Source: Peribolospora baueri
Taxonomy: Eukaryota; Basidiomycota; Peribolosporomycetes; Peribolosporales; Peribolosporaceae
Direction: 5' to 3'
NCBI GenBank assembly: GCA_029717555.1
Contig: JAMDHS010000024.1
Location: 1-64,000, forward strand
Length of the DNA stretch: 64,000 bases
Positions 42,388-54,374 of this stretch are shown piece by piece (positions within the stretch are counted from its first letter, which is position 1; each line of letters begins with the position of its first letter). The notes below the pieces were generated by a model, which worked only from the letters and a program-made list of their open reading frames with translations, was not told where the DNA came from and searched no databases. The position numbers and the translations under genes were made by a program.

Positions 42388-45300
42388 ATGTGAGCCAACG
42401 CTCGTCGCGACCGCCCGGTGGAAGGCGGGAAAGGGGGTCACTCGAGCCGTGTCCTGCCCAGCGGTCGCTCACCCTTCTGTTTCCCTTCTTTTGCCGTCTC
42501 TTTTCCCACCATGCAGGGTCAAGTTCACCGTGGGCGAGATCCGCGGGCTTATGGACAAGCCGACCAACATCAGGTCAGTTCCCCTTTTTCCGTCGGTGGC
42601 AATCAGGGGCCAGCGAGACAGACGCCGGCCAAGCGAATCTCAATCTCACTCGAGCCTGGTCTTGAATCCATCTTTCCCTGCGATGTCTTTCGAACGAAAT
42701 GAAACAGGAACATGTCGGTCATTGCCCACGGTGTGTACTTCCTTGCCTCTCCGTCCCCGTCTTCGAAGCCATAGAGGATGGAGTGCTCATCTCTCTCCAC
42801 CTCCACTTTCTCTCCTCGTGTAGTCGACCACGGCAAGTCCACCCTCACTGACTCTCTCGTTTCCAAGGCCGGTATCATTGCCACCGCCAAGGCCGGCGAG
42901 GCGCGATACACCGACACCCGTGATGACGAGAAGGAGCGTGGTATCACCATCAAGTCTACCGCCATCTCCATGTACTTCGAGATGGAGAAGGATGACATCT
43001 CGTCGATCAAGCAGAAGACCGAGGGCAACGAGTTCTTGATCAACCTCATCGACTCGCCCGGTCACGTTGACTTCTCCTCCGAGGTCACCGCCGCTCTCCG
43101 TGTCACCGACGGTGCGCTCGTCGTCGTCGACTGCATCGAAGGCGTGTGCGTGCAGACCGAGACCGTGCTCCGCCAGTCTCTGGGTGAGCGCATCAAGCCC
43201 GTCGTCTGCGTTAACAAGGTCGACCGTGCCCTCCTCGAGCTCCAGGTGTCCAAGGAGGACCTCTACCAGACTTTCTCTCGTACCATCGAGTCGGTCAACG
43301 TCGTCATCTCGACGTACAACGACCCCGTCCTCGGCGACGTCCAGGTCTACCCCGAGAAGGGTACCGTCGCCTTCGGCTCCGGTCTCCACGGCTGGGCCTT
43401 CACCCTGCGCCAGTTCGCCGGTCGTTACGCCAAGAAGTTCGGTGTCGACAAGGACAAGATGATGGCCAAGCTCTGGGGCGAGAACTACTTCAACCCCGCG
43501 ACCAAGAAGTGGTCGACCAAGGACACGGATGCCAACGGAAAGCCGCTCGAGCGTGCCTTCAACATGTTCGTCCTCGACCCGATCTTCAAGATCTTCGACG
43601 CTGTCATGAACTTCAAGAAGGACTCCATCGCCCCCATGCTCGAAAAGCTCGACGTCAAGCTCGCCGCGGACGAGCAGGATCTCGAGGGCAAGCAGCTTCT
43701 CAAGACCATCATGAGGAAGTTCCTGCCCGCCGGTGACGCTCTCCTCGAAATGATCGTCATCAACCTCCCTTCGCCTGCCACTGCTCAGCGCTACCGTGTT
43801 GAGACGCTCTACGAGGGCCCGATGGACGACGAGTCCGCCATTGGTATCCGTGACTGCGACCCCAACGGTCCCCTCATGCTCTACGTTTCCAAGATGGTCC
43901 CCACCTCGGACAAGGGCCGCTTCTACGCCTTCGGCCGTGTCTTCTCCGGCACCGTCAGGTCTGGCCCCAAGATTCGCATCCAGGGCCCCAACTACACTCC
44001 CGGCAAGAAGGAAGACCTCTTCGTCAAGTCCATCCAGCGCACCATTCTCATGATGGGTCGCTACATTGAGCCCATCGAGGACTGCCCCGCTGGCAACATT
44101 GTCGGTCTCGTCGGTGTCGACCAGTTCCTCCTCAAGAGCGGCACTTTGACCAGCTCCGAGACTGCGCACAACATGCGCGTCATGAGGTTCAGCGTGTCCC
44201 CCGTCGTGCGAGTCGCCGTCGAGGTCAAGAACGCCAACGACCTTCCCAAGCTCGTCGAAGGTCTCAAGCGTCTCTCCAAGTCCGACCCGTGCGTCCAGAC
44301 CATGATCTCGGAGACCGGTGAGCACATCGTCGCCGGTGCCGGTGAGCTCCACCTCGAGATTTGCTTGAAGGTGAGCGTCCTTTTCGATTTCTCATGCGTG
44401 ATGCCCACGCCCCTCGCGACACTGCCCACTGATGCAATCCTGCTCCCTCCTTCACCGTACAGGACCTCGAGGAGGACCACGCCCAGATCCCCCTCAAGAT
44501 CTCGGACCCCGTCGTCGGCTACCGTGAGACCGTTCAGGCCGAGTCGTCCATGGTCGCCCTGTCCAAGTCGCAGAACAAGCACAACCGTCTCTACGTCAAG
44601 GCTGAGCCGCTCAGCGATGAGCTTTCGAATGACATCGAGGCCGGCAAGGTTGGCGCTCGTGACGATTTCAAGGCCCGTGCCCGCCTGCTCGCCGACGAGT
44701 ATGGCTGGGACGTGTCCGACGCGAGGAAGATTTGGTGCTTCGGCCCCGACACCACGGGCCCGAACCTGCTTGTTGACGTGACTAAGGGTGTCCAGTACCT
44801 CAACGAGATTAAGGACTCTTGTGTCGCTGCCTTCCAGTGGGCCACCAAGGAGGGCGTGTGCGCCGAGGAGAACATGCGCGGTATCCGCTTCAACATCCTT
44901 GACGTCACCCTTCACACCGACGCCATCCACCGAGGTGGTGGACAGATTATCCCCGTCACCCGTCGCGTCTGCTACGCCGCTGCCCTGCTCGCCACCCCTG
45001 GTCTCCAGGAGCCCATCTACCAGGTAAGCGGTCGTATTCGGGTGCGGCACAAAGCGACGCCAACTGACCACAGTCGCCCCTTCTCCTCCAAGGTCGAGAT
45101 CCAGTGCCCGGAGACCGCGCTCGGCGGTATCTACTCCACCCTCAACAAGCGTCGCGGCCACGTCTTCTCCGAGGAGCAGCGCCCCGGCACTCCCATGTAC
45201 ACCGTCAAGGCCTACCTCCCGGTCGCCGAGTCCTTCGGCGTGAGTGTCCCCCTTCTTCATCACTTCGTCCTCCTCCTCTTAACGCTGTTGGCCGTAACTT

Positions 45301-45546
45301 ACGTTGTGTCCGCCACCCGGCCCCGCTTCACTCTCCCTCCCTTCTCGCGCTCAGTTCAACGCGGACCTCCGCGCCCAGACCTCCGGCCAAGCATTCCCCC
45401 AGTCCGTCTTCGACCACTGGGCCCTCATGTCCGGCACGCCGCTCGAGAAGGGCAGCAAACTTGAGCAGCTCGTCGTGGGCATCCGTACTCGCAAGGGTCT
45501 CAAACCCGAAATTCCTTCCCTCGACACGTACTACGACAAGCTCTAG
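42388..45546 (+). CDS. EFT1: Translation elongation factor 2
   Basis: GTPase that drives ribosomal translocation. Exons: 42388-42389, 42517-42573, 42708-42730, 42824-44370, 44463-45023, 45093-45239, 45355-45546. The total is 842 aa, identical in length to yeast eEF2, which supports the map. The start codon is split: AT ends exon 1 and G begins exon 2 ([20 protein letters not shown]). G-domain motifs follow: [37 protein letters not shown] and [11 protein letters not shown]. Domain IV carries [18 protein letters not shown], whose second His (about residue 699) is the diphthamide site and diphtheria-toxin target. Most introns crowd the 5' end, common in highly expressed basidiomycete genes. Unspliced, the first ATG is followed directly by TGA. 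Confidence 0.97.
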
Positions 45547-46433
45547 ACGGCGATGGCTTGACAACCTCTGGGTCCGGGAGAATTTTCGGACTTCGTCTAC
45601 TAGAGCCCTCTACATGTCGTTCATCTAGCCACACGCAGGTACCTGGCGTGCTCATCTTTGTATTGTCCTACTTGGTGATGAGGTGAAATCGTTCGATGCT
45701 TGGGGGTGGTGTGATCGTGTGGAGAGGCTCTTATTTGTTTTCTGTCCTTTTGACTAGCGGAGAATGTGCACTATTCCTAACTCTCTTACAATATATGAGA
45801 GGTACGGCTTGATAGGAGCAAGGTCGTTTTCTGCCTTGTGCCAGCTGCATGCCTTTGTGGACAGACGACTGTCGTGACGAGTTCTCCAAGTGACAAGCCG
45901 CATGTGGAGTGGAAGCCAGAAGGAGATGCCGGTGCCGCCGGATGCTGATCTCGTCTTGGCTTGGCTGCCGTGCTCCTGGTGGGTGGTTCTCTCACAAGCG
46001 GCCAGAAAGCCCAGGAGAGGAGCGGCGGTCGCAGAACCGTGGCCTGGCAGATCGCTCCCAGCTAGAGAGCGAGAGGGAGGTGGAGGAAGGCATCAGACGA
46101 GACGAGGCGGCCCTGTTTTCGTTCGTATTGGCTTGTGCGCCCTGCTTCTTTCTTCCAGCTAGCCTGCCATTGAGGGGCCCTTAGTGGCATATTGTCGAAC
46201 ATTGAGTACATACACCTCGGCTCATTATCCACACAACATTCGAGTACAACAATCGCTCTCCAGAAAGTGCCAGGTCTTTCAGAAGCCGGTGGTCCGACCG
46301 AGTCCCGGATTGGTATCGTGCGATAGAAGAGAAAGAGCGAGAGAATGAGACTAGGAGGAAAAGACAAATCAGTCATCGTTATCGTCACCGGGGTGGGGAG
46401 GGCGCGCTCGTCGTCCAACCCCGTCTTTCGCTG
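45547..46433. other. Intergenic between convergent eEF2 and NIPA genes
   Basis: 890 bp of 3' flanks. Less GC-biased than coding DNA, with TTTG/TATT-rich stretches after the eEF2 stop. Short open frames lack family features; nothing else recognised. Confidence 0.6.
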
Positions 46434-49400
46434 TCATCCTTGCCCCCCTTCCATTCTTTCCCTTGCACCCGCATCAGATTCACTTGGCCGATTATCGTTC
46501 GCTTCGTCTCCGACTCGCCCTTCCCTTCCAGCTTGTGATGAATCACCACGGCCACTATCATCAGCCGCCGCGCCATCGGCCCGCGTCTCAGACGAGCTAG
46601 ATCCAGGTTCGATGGAGTGCTTGAGCTTTGAAGAAGAAGCCCTCCCGGCCAGGCCACCTTGAGCATAAGATTGAGCCCCCGTCCCTGTCGCCGAGCTCGC
46701 TCTCGGCCTCTCGCCTGGCCAGGGCTGAGGTTGGCTCAAACTCGTCGACTTCGAATCGAGCCTAACCGGTCCGGCCCCCTCTCTCGCTATCTTCCCCCCC
46801 ATAGCGACGCCAGCCGCTCCGCCTCGTTTGGGGGAAGATGCGAGTGAAGGCGAGCCAGAAGCGCTGGCGCCGGAAGAAGCAGAGATGAGCAAGTAATGCC
46901 CTGGAGAGAGGCCTGTTGGTATTGCCATCGCTGTGGCGGCCGTGCCAGCCGCCGAGGCTCCTCCAAGTTCTGCGCTCGTCGTACTGGCATGGATTCGACG
47001 TGGTCTGGTACCCACGCCCACTAAGGAGGATTGCGACATTATCCGGTTCACGAGTCCCGATCCTGTCAAGCCGAGATCCGAGCTGGTGGAGCTCCGGTTT
47101 CGCAGGAGAGGGGTGATCTCTCCTGGGATAGAGGACAGGCTCATGCGGAGAAAGGCATTGGGGAGGGAGCTGGATGAGCGAGAAGCACGAGGAGAAGACC
47201 TCGAGCCCGTGCCTGAGCCAGAGACGCGAATTCGAACGGACCCAGCAGGAGGTGCAGCACGACGAAGCGGGGCTGAGGAAGAGACAGACGAAGCGGGGAC
47301 GCCGACGGGGGTAAGGATGGCCATCTGCGGTGTTGTCATCGAGCTTGAGGAAGTATGACGCAAGCGAGACGAGGTGGTCTTGGTCTTCTTCTTCAGGCCG
47401 TCTACGCGGCCCAACTTGGCCTGTTGCCGACCTCCGTCCTCGTCTGCTCGTCGCTCTCCGTGGGTGTCCTCTTGCTCCTCCTCCACGCCTCCTTCCACAC
47501 GATGACGATGCCCGTCCGGCGCCAGTCCCATCTCTTCATCTCCCTCTTCCGCTATCTCTTGTCCCAAGCCTGCATTGCGGGTAAGGAGAAAGACGCCAGA
47601 GAAGATGGTGCAGACGCCGAAGAAAAAATTGAGCAGGCGGTGCGTCTCCAAGTCCTCGAAGTCGCGGTAGAGGATCGCTGAGCCGATGATGGCTGTCGTC
47701 CACGGTTCGGATATCACAAGGATGGTGAGCTTCGACGAATGCAACGTTCATATCGAACGAGGAAATGCAAGATAAGACTTACCGGACAGGGTGAACAAGC
47801 AAAACTGCGTAGGAATGACTTCACGGCTATCGAATCGCTGCAAAGCCCTGTTGAGGTACATGATCTGCATGATCGCTGTTGAAACCAGCACGAGGACGAT
47901 GGGATACGTGATCCACTCGCGGAGGGCGCCTATGAAGCTGTAGTTCAGCACCGAAGAGATTCCTTTCGTTGAAAGGACGGTAAAGCCACCTGCCAAGCGT
48001 ACGTGGAGAATATAAAGCCGGAAGGGCATCAGCTGAACGCCCGCTCCTCGTATCACTGACCTGACCGGACCAAAACAAGGGCTAGCAGCAAAAGAATGCT
48101 TAGGGAACAACGTATCTCACCGAAAACAGCACAAAGCCCCACGTCGACCAAAATCCATCTATCTCCGGCTTCCCTTTCGCTCAAAAAGGCCAGCACGGCC
48201 GCAAGGAAGGCGGAAACGGCGGCGTAGATCAAGAAGACGGTCTGCGTAATCGCGCGGATCAGAGCTTTGGTAGAGAGCTGGAGAGGCAAAAGGATGGCCG
48301 AACAGGTAGGTGAGCCGGTGGAAGACAGAAAGAAACGAGCATGAGACTTAAGGCAGCCTTGACCCGACCCGATTCGCTCACCCTCTTGTCTTGTGACCTA
48401 CTACTGAACACGACAGTGACGGAGCCAATGATTGCAAGCATCATGCCTTTGTTTGGACGTCATGCAGGCAATTTGCGAAACCCAATCAGAGACATGAGGC
48501 GAAGGATCAAGTCAACAGCCAACCTCCACGCTTCCTCGTGTCCACCAATCCCCCTTCCAAACTCAATCAACATAACGGGGCACGGAAGACCCTACTCACC
48601 AAAAATATCCCTCTTTCGGAAGCGCTCTCCAAGCAAGAGCGGCGAAATGATGCAGTTACTCAAGAGTGCCACAGCTCCTAGAGGGGCGACGAGCGAGGCG
48701 GGAGCGAAGCCGTATGCTGCGTTCATTGACATCAGTCGGCAAATTTGAACGGTTTTTCGTCGACAAGGGAGTTGAGCAAGGTGACGTAGAGAAGTATCGG
48801 ATGACAGTGCGGAAAGAAAAGATAAGAAGAAACTCTCTGTCTATCGCAACAGAAAAGGTAGAAAAATAGCGTGGACTCACAAAGAAAGTTTCCCGCTTCC
48901 CCCAGAGCCATCAAGCACAGCCCAGTCCACCAAAGCCTGCTCCTTAGATACAACGCTGGGCCATCGCTTCCTCCTCCCCCGTTCTCCCAGTCCATGTCGC
49001 CAGGGCCGCCCCGGCCGTTCTTGGCGGAGGATTCACTAGCAGAGCGGCGGGAGCGGGAAGGGGAGAGGAGTGAGGCTTTCCGTCGCTGTGAAGATTGAGA
49101 GAATGTGCGATAAGTGTCCGGGTGTGAATCCTCGGGTTGGGAGGACGAACGACGGCGGTTGGACTTGGAAGAAGTGGCGGACGAGAGGGGCAGCGTAGAA
49201 ACGATCATGGTAGGACTCGGGGTGGAAAGAGGAGCATGGCCGTCACGCTCCTCCTCGTCCCCGCTGCGTGCCCTCGCCGTCGCGTCGGACGATGAGGTTC
49301 CAGATCGTCCATCGTCCACTTCACCAACACCATGAGCGACGACGCCCATAAGGTCATGTCCCTCACGTCGGACTGCCAATCCGACCGTCTCGTCTGTGTC

Positions 49401-50363
49401 TCCCGGACTCCTCATGGCCTCAGCCTCCGATGCCTCGCGCGCCCTTTGAATCAATCGATTGACTTCGGCTGGCTCAGCAGTGATGGAGCGGACCATAGGA
49501 GGAGGGCTGCGCGGATCGTTCGAACCTCGATCGGACGGCAACGGTGGTGGTGGACTCCGAGCAGGGGAGGAAGATGTCGAGGATGGCGGGAAGAACGGAA
49601 CAGAATCCTCTGCTACTTGCAACTCCGTCGTTGCCGTGTTCACCGCCAACTTTGGGACTGATGAATCTGGACTGTACGAGCTGCCTGGCACTTCAAATGC
49701 AGTGGCCCGGGGCGTAAGCGTGTCGAGCGCTGTCTCTGGCACCACATCGAGCTCCAGCTCGGGGAGAAGAGGGCTAGGCGCACCGGATCGAGAAACGCTG
49801 GCGGGTCCAGAGGAGACAACGGAGGTGTGTGAGGCGAAGGATGAGGTTGAAGAGGCGGCAGAATAGCCACGTCTTCTCTTCCAAGCCGGGCATGAGCCGG
49901 AGTCCTGGTCCCTGTCGTCGTCGCGATCAGTTTGACTATTTTGCTCGTCCCCATGGTTGATGTCGCTCTCAGGACATCCGTCGTCTAATCGGGCTTCATC
50001 ATCGACCAAGGATGGGTGGTCAGACCCTCTGACGTCGTCGGCATCCTCGTAGATCGTGCTCCCCCACCCACACCTGCCCGGTTGCGGAGTGATCGAACTT
50101 GCATCCGCTTCGGTGCGGTTCTCCTCCCGCTCCTCGCCTACAATCTCCTCCTCTTCTTGCTCTTCCTGCCGCTCGGCAATGCGATGGTGTGCGAGCTTTT
50201 GGCAATTGAGAGCAAGGCTGATGATCACATTGCCAGCCACTGAGACGGCGACGCCGATCAGCCTGCCGCATTGCCGAGGAGAGAAAAAGCGGAGAGACTG
50301 AGCGAGTGGGTTGAGATGAGGGAACAACAGATGGACTCACGTTGCAGAGGATGCCGTGCTCAT
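46434..50363 (-). CDS. NIPA-like magnesium transporter with large disordered insert
   Basis: NIPA/DMT-superfamily proteins move Mg2+ across plasma or endosomal membranes. Exons: 50341-50363, 48881-50262, 48600-48716, 48382-48446, 48121-48277, 47783-47989, 46434-47692; phases close to 1069 aa. The start MSTASSAT joins LIGVAVSVAGNVIISLALNC (TM1). Family helices follow: YGFAPASLVAPLGAVALLSN, CIISPLLLGERFRKRDIFG, MMLAIIGSVTVVFSSRSQD, TVFLIYAAVSAFLAAVLAFL, FTLSAIIGSAILYRDFE, LLNFFFGVCTIFSGVFLLTR. Canonical NIPA proteins are about 330-450 aa. Here about 420 disordered, Ser/Glu-rich residues are inserted between TM1 and TM2, and about 330 Ser-rich residues follow the last helix. Divergent from SEC12. 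Confidence 0.88.
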
Positions 50364-50791
50364 CGTTTCTACCTTGCCTCGTCGTCAAGACTGAGAAAGA
50401 ATCCCATCGAGCAAGCTACGATGAGGTTCAGCTCAATGCGCGTCTTCGGCCCTCTGCGGTTCCCCGCTTCGACGGGGGCGGCAAAAAATTCCACGGCGCC
50501 CGCTTGCCTTTTCGGGTTAAGGCGCCCTTCCACCTCCTTTCCCTCCTTTTCGTTTTCCTTTCCTCAGAGCAGATCGCTGAGGCGGCGGGATGGTAGAACG
50601 AGGCCAAGTTCTCCCCGCGTTCCCGGCCACCGCCTTTACCAGCCTCCCAGGCAACCGCCCACCCAAGCAGGGGAAGTGGCTGCGGCCAATCGGGCGGCTG
50701 TACGCACGTGGTCATATCGGGCGAAACCGAGTGCGCCCTCGACCTGGTCGTTCCCTTCCTCTTTGTGGCAGCAACGGAGCAGACAAGGACG
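50364..50791. promoter_or_regulatory. Divergent promoter region NIPA-like / SEC12-like
   Basis: 428-bp spacer with a CACGTG E-box at 50705-50710 (GCACGTGGTC), about 85 bp upstream of the SEC12-like ATG, and a pyrimidine-rich stretch at 50526-50570. Confidence 0.55.
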
Positions 50792-53058
50792 ATGCGTACC
50801 CATCACTACCCCGCCATTACCGACTTTCCGGTGTACGCCCTTGCCTTCGCTGGCGACGACCGGCTCTTCTACGCCGGAGGAGGCGGCCCGGGAAGGAGCG
50901 GCGTCAAGAACAGGATTGTAAGTCGCGAGCTGTCACATCGTTTGACGCCGCGACCGTCTGGACGATAGAACGGCATCGTATTCAAACGAAGGGTGGATTG
51001 AAACCTCGTACCTCGCTTCTTCCCACCCTTCCTCAGCGCCTTGTCCGCGTCCCTATTCCGGCCGCCTCTTCCGCCCCTCCGGCCCTCACCACGCTCTCCG
51101 AGCTCGAGCTGAGCAGTGACGAAGATGCACCCATGACCCTCGCCATCGTCCCTTCCGCCAGGGAAATCAACGAGAAGAACGATGATACGGCAGACACCAG
51201 CTCCACTAGCACCCTGGTTGCTGGAATCAACAGGCCCGAGTCGCTTATTAAGGAGGGGAGGAACGAGAACCTGAGGGTGTTCAAGGCGGAGGCCAAGGAG
51301 GGCGGGTGAGCGATGGACCGGCAAATGAGTGGGAAGTGGAAGCACTGAAGCTGACCAGGCCATCATGTACCATGCAGGATTAAGGTTGACAAGGCGGTCA
51401 AGACGATGACATCGCTCGATCCAGAGCAATATCAAGTGACTTTGAATCCTCCTTCTCAATCACCTCTTCATCATCCTTGCTCACCACCCTTCCCTCCTTC
51501 GTCCGTTTTGGCAACGACTTGCAATCGGCATGTCTGATCTTCACGGCCGCCCGCAGAAAGCCATGGTCTTCTCCCCAGATGGCAATCTCCTGGGAGTAGG
51601 CTCTACCGACGGTCAATTCTCGCTTCTGTCCTACCCTTCCCTCGTCGACGTTCTACCACCCTTGCAATTCAAGGGAGAGGAGGTTCTGGATGCAGATTTC
51701 AGCTTGGATGCGAAAATGGTAAGTCGAACTAGGCCGTTGGAATCGTCCATTGATCGGTCCGGCTTTGCCCGATCTTGCTCTGACCTTATCTTGTTGGTCA
51801 CCATGGTGTCCATCATGACGTCCAAGCTTCTTCTATTTACTTGTTCTCCCAACTGACTGTTTCGATCCGTATCGTGCCGTTTCCTCCCGTCACCTCGTCG
51901 CTCTGCAACCAGGTCGCCATTGCCACGCCAAAGCGCCTCTGCATCTACGCCACGGCGCTCGGAACAGACAGCGAGCGCAAGCTGATTCAGACCATTGAGC
52001 GCCCTGTCGTGAAAGGCCAGAACGATTGCGTTTTCAGGAACGTCAGGTAAGCTGGAATGGTGTGGATGAGGCGGATGTGCGGCGCCCTCCGCAGCACGAT
52101 CCAGCTAGCACGCTCACCCCGTCCTTGTCTCCATGCTTATTTTCATCTGGTCCAGGTTCTCCCGCTCTCAGAGAGCACCGTCCCGGCTCTTCACGCTCGT
52201 CAACTCGGTCGCCTCCCGAACGGCTAAGAAGGGCGCGCCTAGGAAGGCGTTCGTGAGCATCTGGAACACTGAAACCTGGGAGCTGGTGCGGACAAGGAGC
52301 GTGAGCGATAAGCCTGTTACCGGAATCGATTTGAGGTGAGCCAGAGGCTAAGGAGGGGCCATGCGGGTTTTGATAACGCGTTCGCGGGTTTGTCCGGATC
52401 TTGTTCGACATCCAATTGACCGCGCGCCCTTCTCGATCCCGCTTCGTCGCGCTCTTTCGAAACTCGGTCGATATAGCTCGGACGGCAAACTTTTCGCGTA
52501 CGGCTCGTCCGACCTAAGCGTCGGAGTTCTTCAGGCCGACACTCTGCGAGTGAGTGCTCGCGATCGCTTTCGTCAATGTCTATCTGCTGTCGGCGTTTAT
52601 GCTTGGAAGGCTTGCGAGGCGCCGCTCCTCTGGCCATGTCGTTGCGCATTTCCGCTATTGCCTTTTCTTACGCATTTTCTTCCACTCCGCACAGCCGGTC
52701 CTTCACATTCTCCGTGCCCACGACTTTCCTGCCACGGCGATCAAGTTCAATCCCTCTGCCTCGCTTCTCGTTACTGCCAGCGCAGACAACACGCTCAGGG
52801 TCATGTCGGTGCCTAAAGGTGCTGCTGAGGGTGGGGGTGAGTGTTGTCCTCAGTCTGGCCTGGGTGCTCGTCACTCGATTTGTTCGCTTTCAGGTCCACC
52901 TACGGTCATTCATCCGCTTCCTTTCCTTTGTTCTCCGCCCCGGTTACCTTGCATCCATCCCTGCACATCGAAAAGGCGTCCCCGTCCGCCTCATCCTCTT
53001 GCTCCTCTCGCTCCTCCTCATCCTCCTCGCCATCTTTGCACAGCGCGTCATGTCGTAA
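50792..53058 (+). CDS. SEC12: SEC12/PREB-like guanine nucleotide exchange factor for Sar1
   Basis: ER membrane WD40 protein that loads Sar1 with GTP to start COPII coat assembly. Exons: 50792-50917, 51037-51305, 51378-51435, 51557-51718, 51913-52046, 52156-52335, 52477-52549, 52695-52836, 52976-53058; 408 aa. The N-terminal K loop is clear: FAGDDRLFYAGGGGPGRSGV followed by KNRI. WD-like blades include MVFSPDGNLLGVGSTDGQFS, SSDGKLFAYGSSDLSVGVLQ and KFNPSASLLVTASADNTLRV. The C-terminal anchor reads GVPVRLILLLLSLLLILLAI, then FAQRVMS, very like the PREB end (RSVPVWLLLLLC). The last intron is the least certain; the phase-1 donor at 52837 pairs with an acceptor at 52974-52975 to reach the anchor frame. 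There is almost no lumenal domain, unlike yeast Sec12. Confidence 0.88.
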
Positions 53059-53323
53059 TACAGATAGCGGGCGAAACCGTAGAATCTTCAGTTTATAATC
53101 AGACACGCCACGGGTTGTGCGGGGTCCGCGCCGCGATACGAGCGGCGAACGTATCTATACCCGAAAAAGGGATGTAGGTAGTCTGGCCGAGCGAGAAGAC
53201 CGAGCGAGGGGCTTTGTGCGACCTCGAGGTCTTCTTGCCTTGCTTCGGTGCTCCATCCCCTTGCCCTGGAAACCAAGATCGCGCGCGGGTTGAAGGTGGC
53301 CAGAGGAGAGGATTCATGTGCGA

Positions 53324-54162
53324 ATGTATGGCCCGCTTGCCGCTCCTGACCCGTCAGCCTCGGGATCGTCGTCGGGTCCCGGAAGCACGACGGACGACTT
53401 GGAACGCTTTGAGGCGGACGCACGCAAGCTCGCTCGCTCCGCTCCCCAGACGGGAATCCCCTCCAACATATCGCACGACACCCAAGCCGCCTCCAAGTCG
53501 AGCGAGCAGCATCATCCAAGTCAGTGGCGCCAGTTCCTCCGCCCTTTCTCTCATGTATTGTTTTCTAGGAAACTCGCCGGCTTGTGTTCAGTTTCTCATC
53601 AGGAAAAGAGGAAGCAGCAAATGGAGACGAGTTCGACGGCGAGCCTACGCCTACGCGCCAGAGGCGAGCTGAACGAGAACGAGTGATGGCTAGGAGGGAG
53701 TGGGAAAGGAAAAGGGTGGGATGGAGGGCGGTGGGGGGCGGAGGGGGATGGGCGATGGGATGGGGTGGGATGGAGGGCGGTGGGGGGCGGAGGGGGGTGG
53801 GCGATGGGATGGGGTGGGATGGAAGGATGGAGGAAGAACGAAGAAGGAAGAAGGAAGAAGGGGGAAGGCGAAAACTGCTGGTTGGGTTGTGTGTCTCTAC
53901 CTATCTACCTACCTACCTATCTACCCTGCCTAAGAGCGCCTCCTCGAGCCCGTCCCGTCTCGTCGTACAAAGCAGGCCGTCGAGTCGAGCCCACGAACCA
54001 AAGCCGCCGAGGACGGCATCAATGCACACACACAGACGGACGGACAGAAGGACGGACGGACGGACGGACGGAGGGGTGTTCGTCAGAGGTATCGTCCCTT
54101 TGATTCCAAAGATTTCGAATACAAATACGATCTATGCTCGATCGAGCACGGTAGGTAAGTAG
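53324..54162 (+). CDS. Hypothetical protein, weakly supported, C-terminus uncertain
   Basis: An ATG at 53324 opens MYGPLAAPDPSASGSSSGPG and DDLERFEADARKLARSAP, then SNISHDTQAASKSSEQHHP, ending at a GTCAGT donor at 53520. An acceptor CTCATCAG just before 53603 continues in phase with RKEEAANGDEFDGEPTPTRQ and RRAERERVMARREWERKR, a basic helix. After this the frame runs on to 54162 through a G-rich minisatellite and low-complexity DNA, so the true end is probably earlier, possibly via a GTGGGA donor near 53717. I do not recognise the family. Confidence 0.35.
53714..53824. repeat. G-rich minisatellite, 49-bp unit, just over two copies
   Basis: The unit (GGTGGGATGGAGGGCGGTGG followed by GGGGCGGAGGGGG...) repeats at 53714-53762 and 53763-53811 with one or two differences, then a partial copy. 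Long G-runs on the plus strand could form quadruplexes. Confidence 0.85.
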
Positions 54163-54374
54163 GTAGGTAGCTCGAGGTCGAGGTCGAAGGGCGAAGCTTC
54201 CTCCCCCCTGCTATCCAAAATACAATCAATCCATCAGCGCACCATCCATCCACCCACCCAGGTCGATTGCGACACCGGCGCGAAGACGCAGACAGGACTT
54301 GGGAGGAGCCGGGCGGTCCAAAGAAGAAAGGAAGAACGCAAGCGGGACGAAGAAAGTTCAAGAGTCGACTCAAG

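Noticed and set aside
42787-44352. 521-codon open frame antisense to eEF2
   Set aside because: It mirrors the strongly biased GC3 codons of eEF2 and reads as Asp/Glu/Val/Leu-rich filler; long antisense frames are expected opposite highly biased genes.
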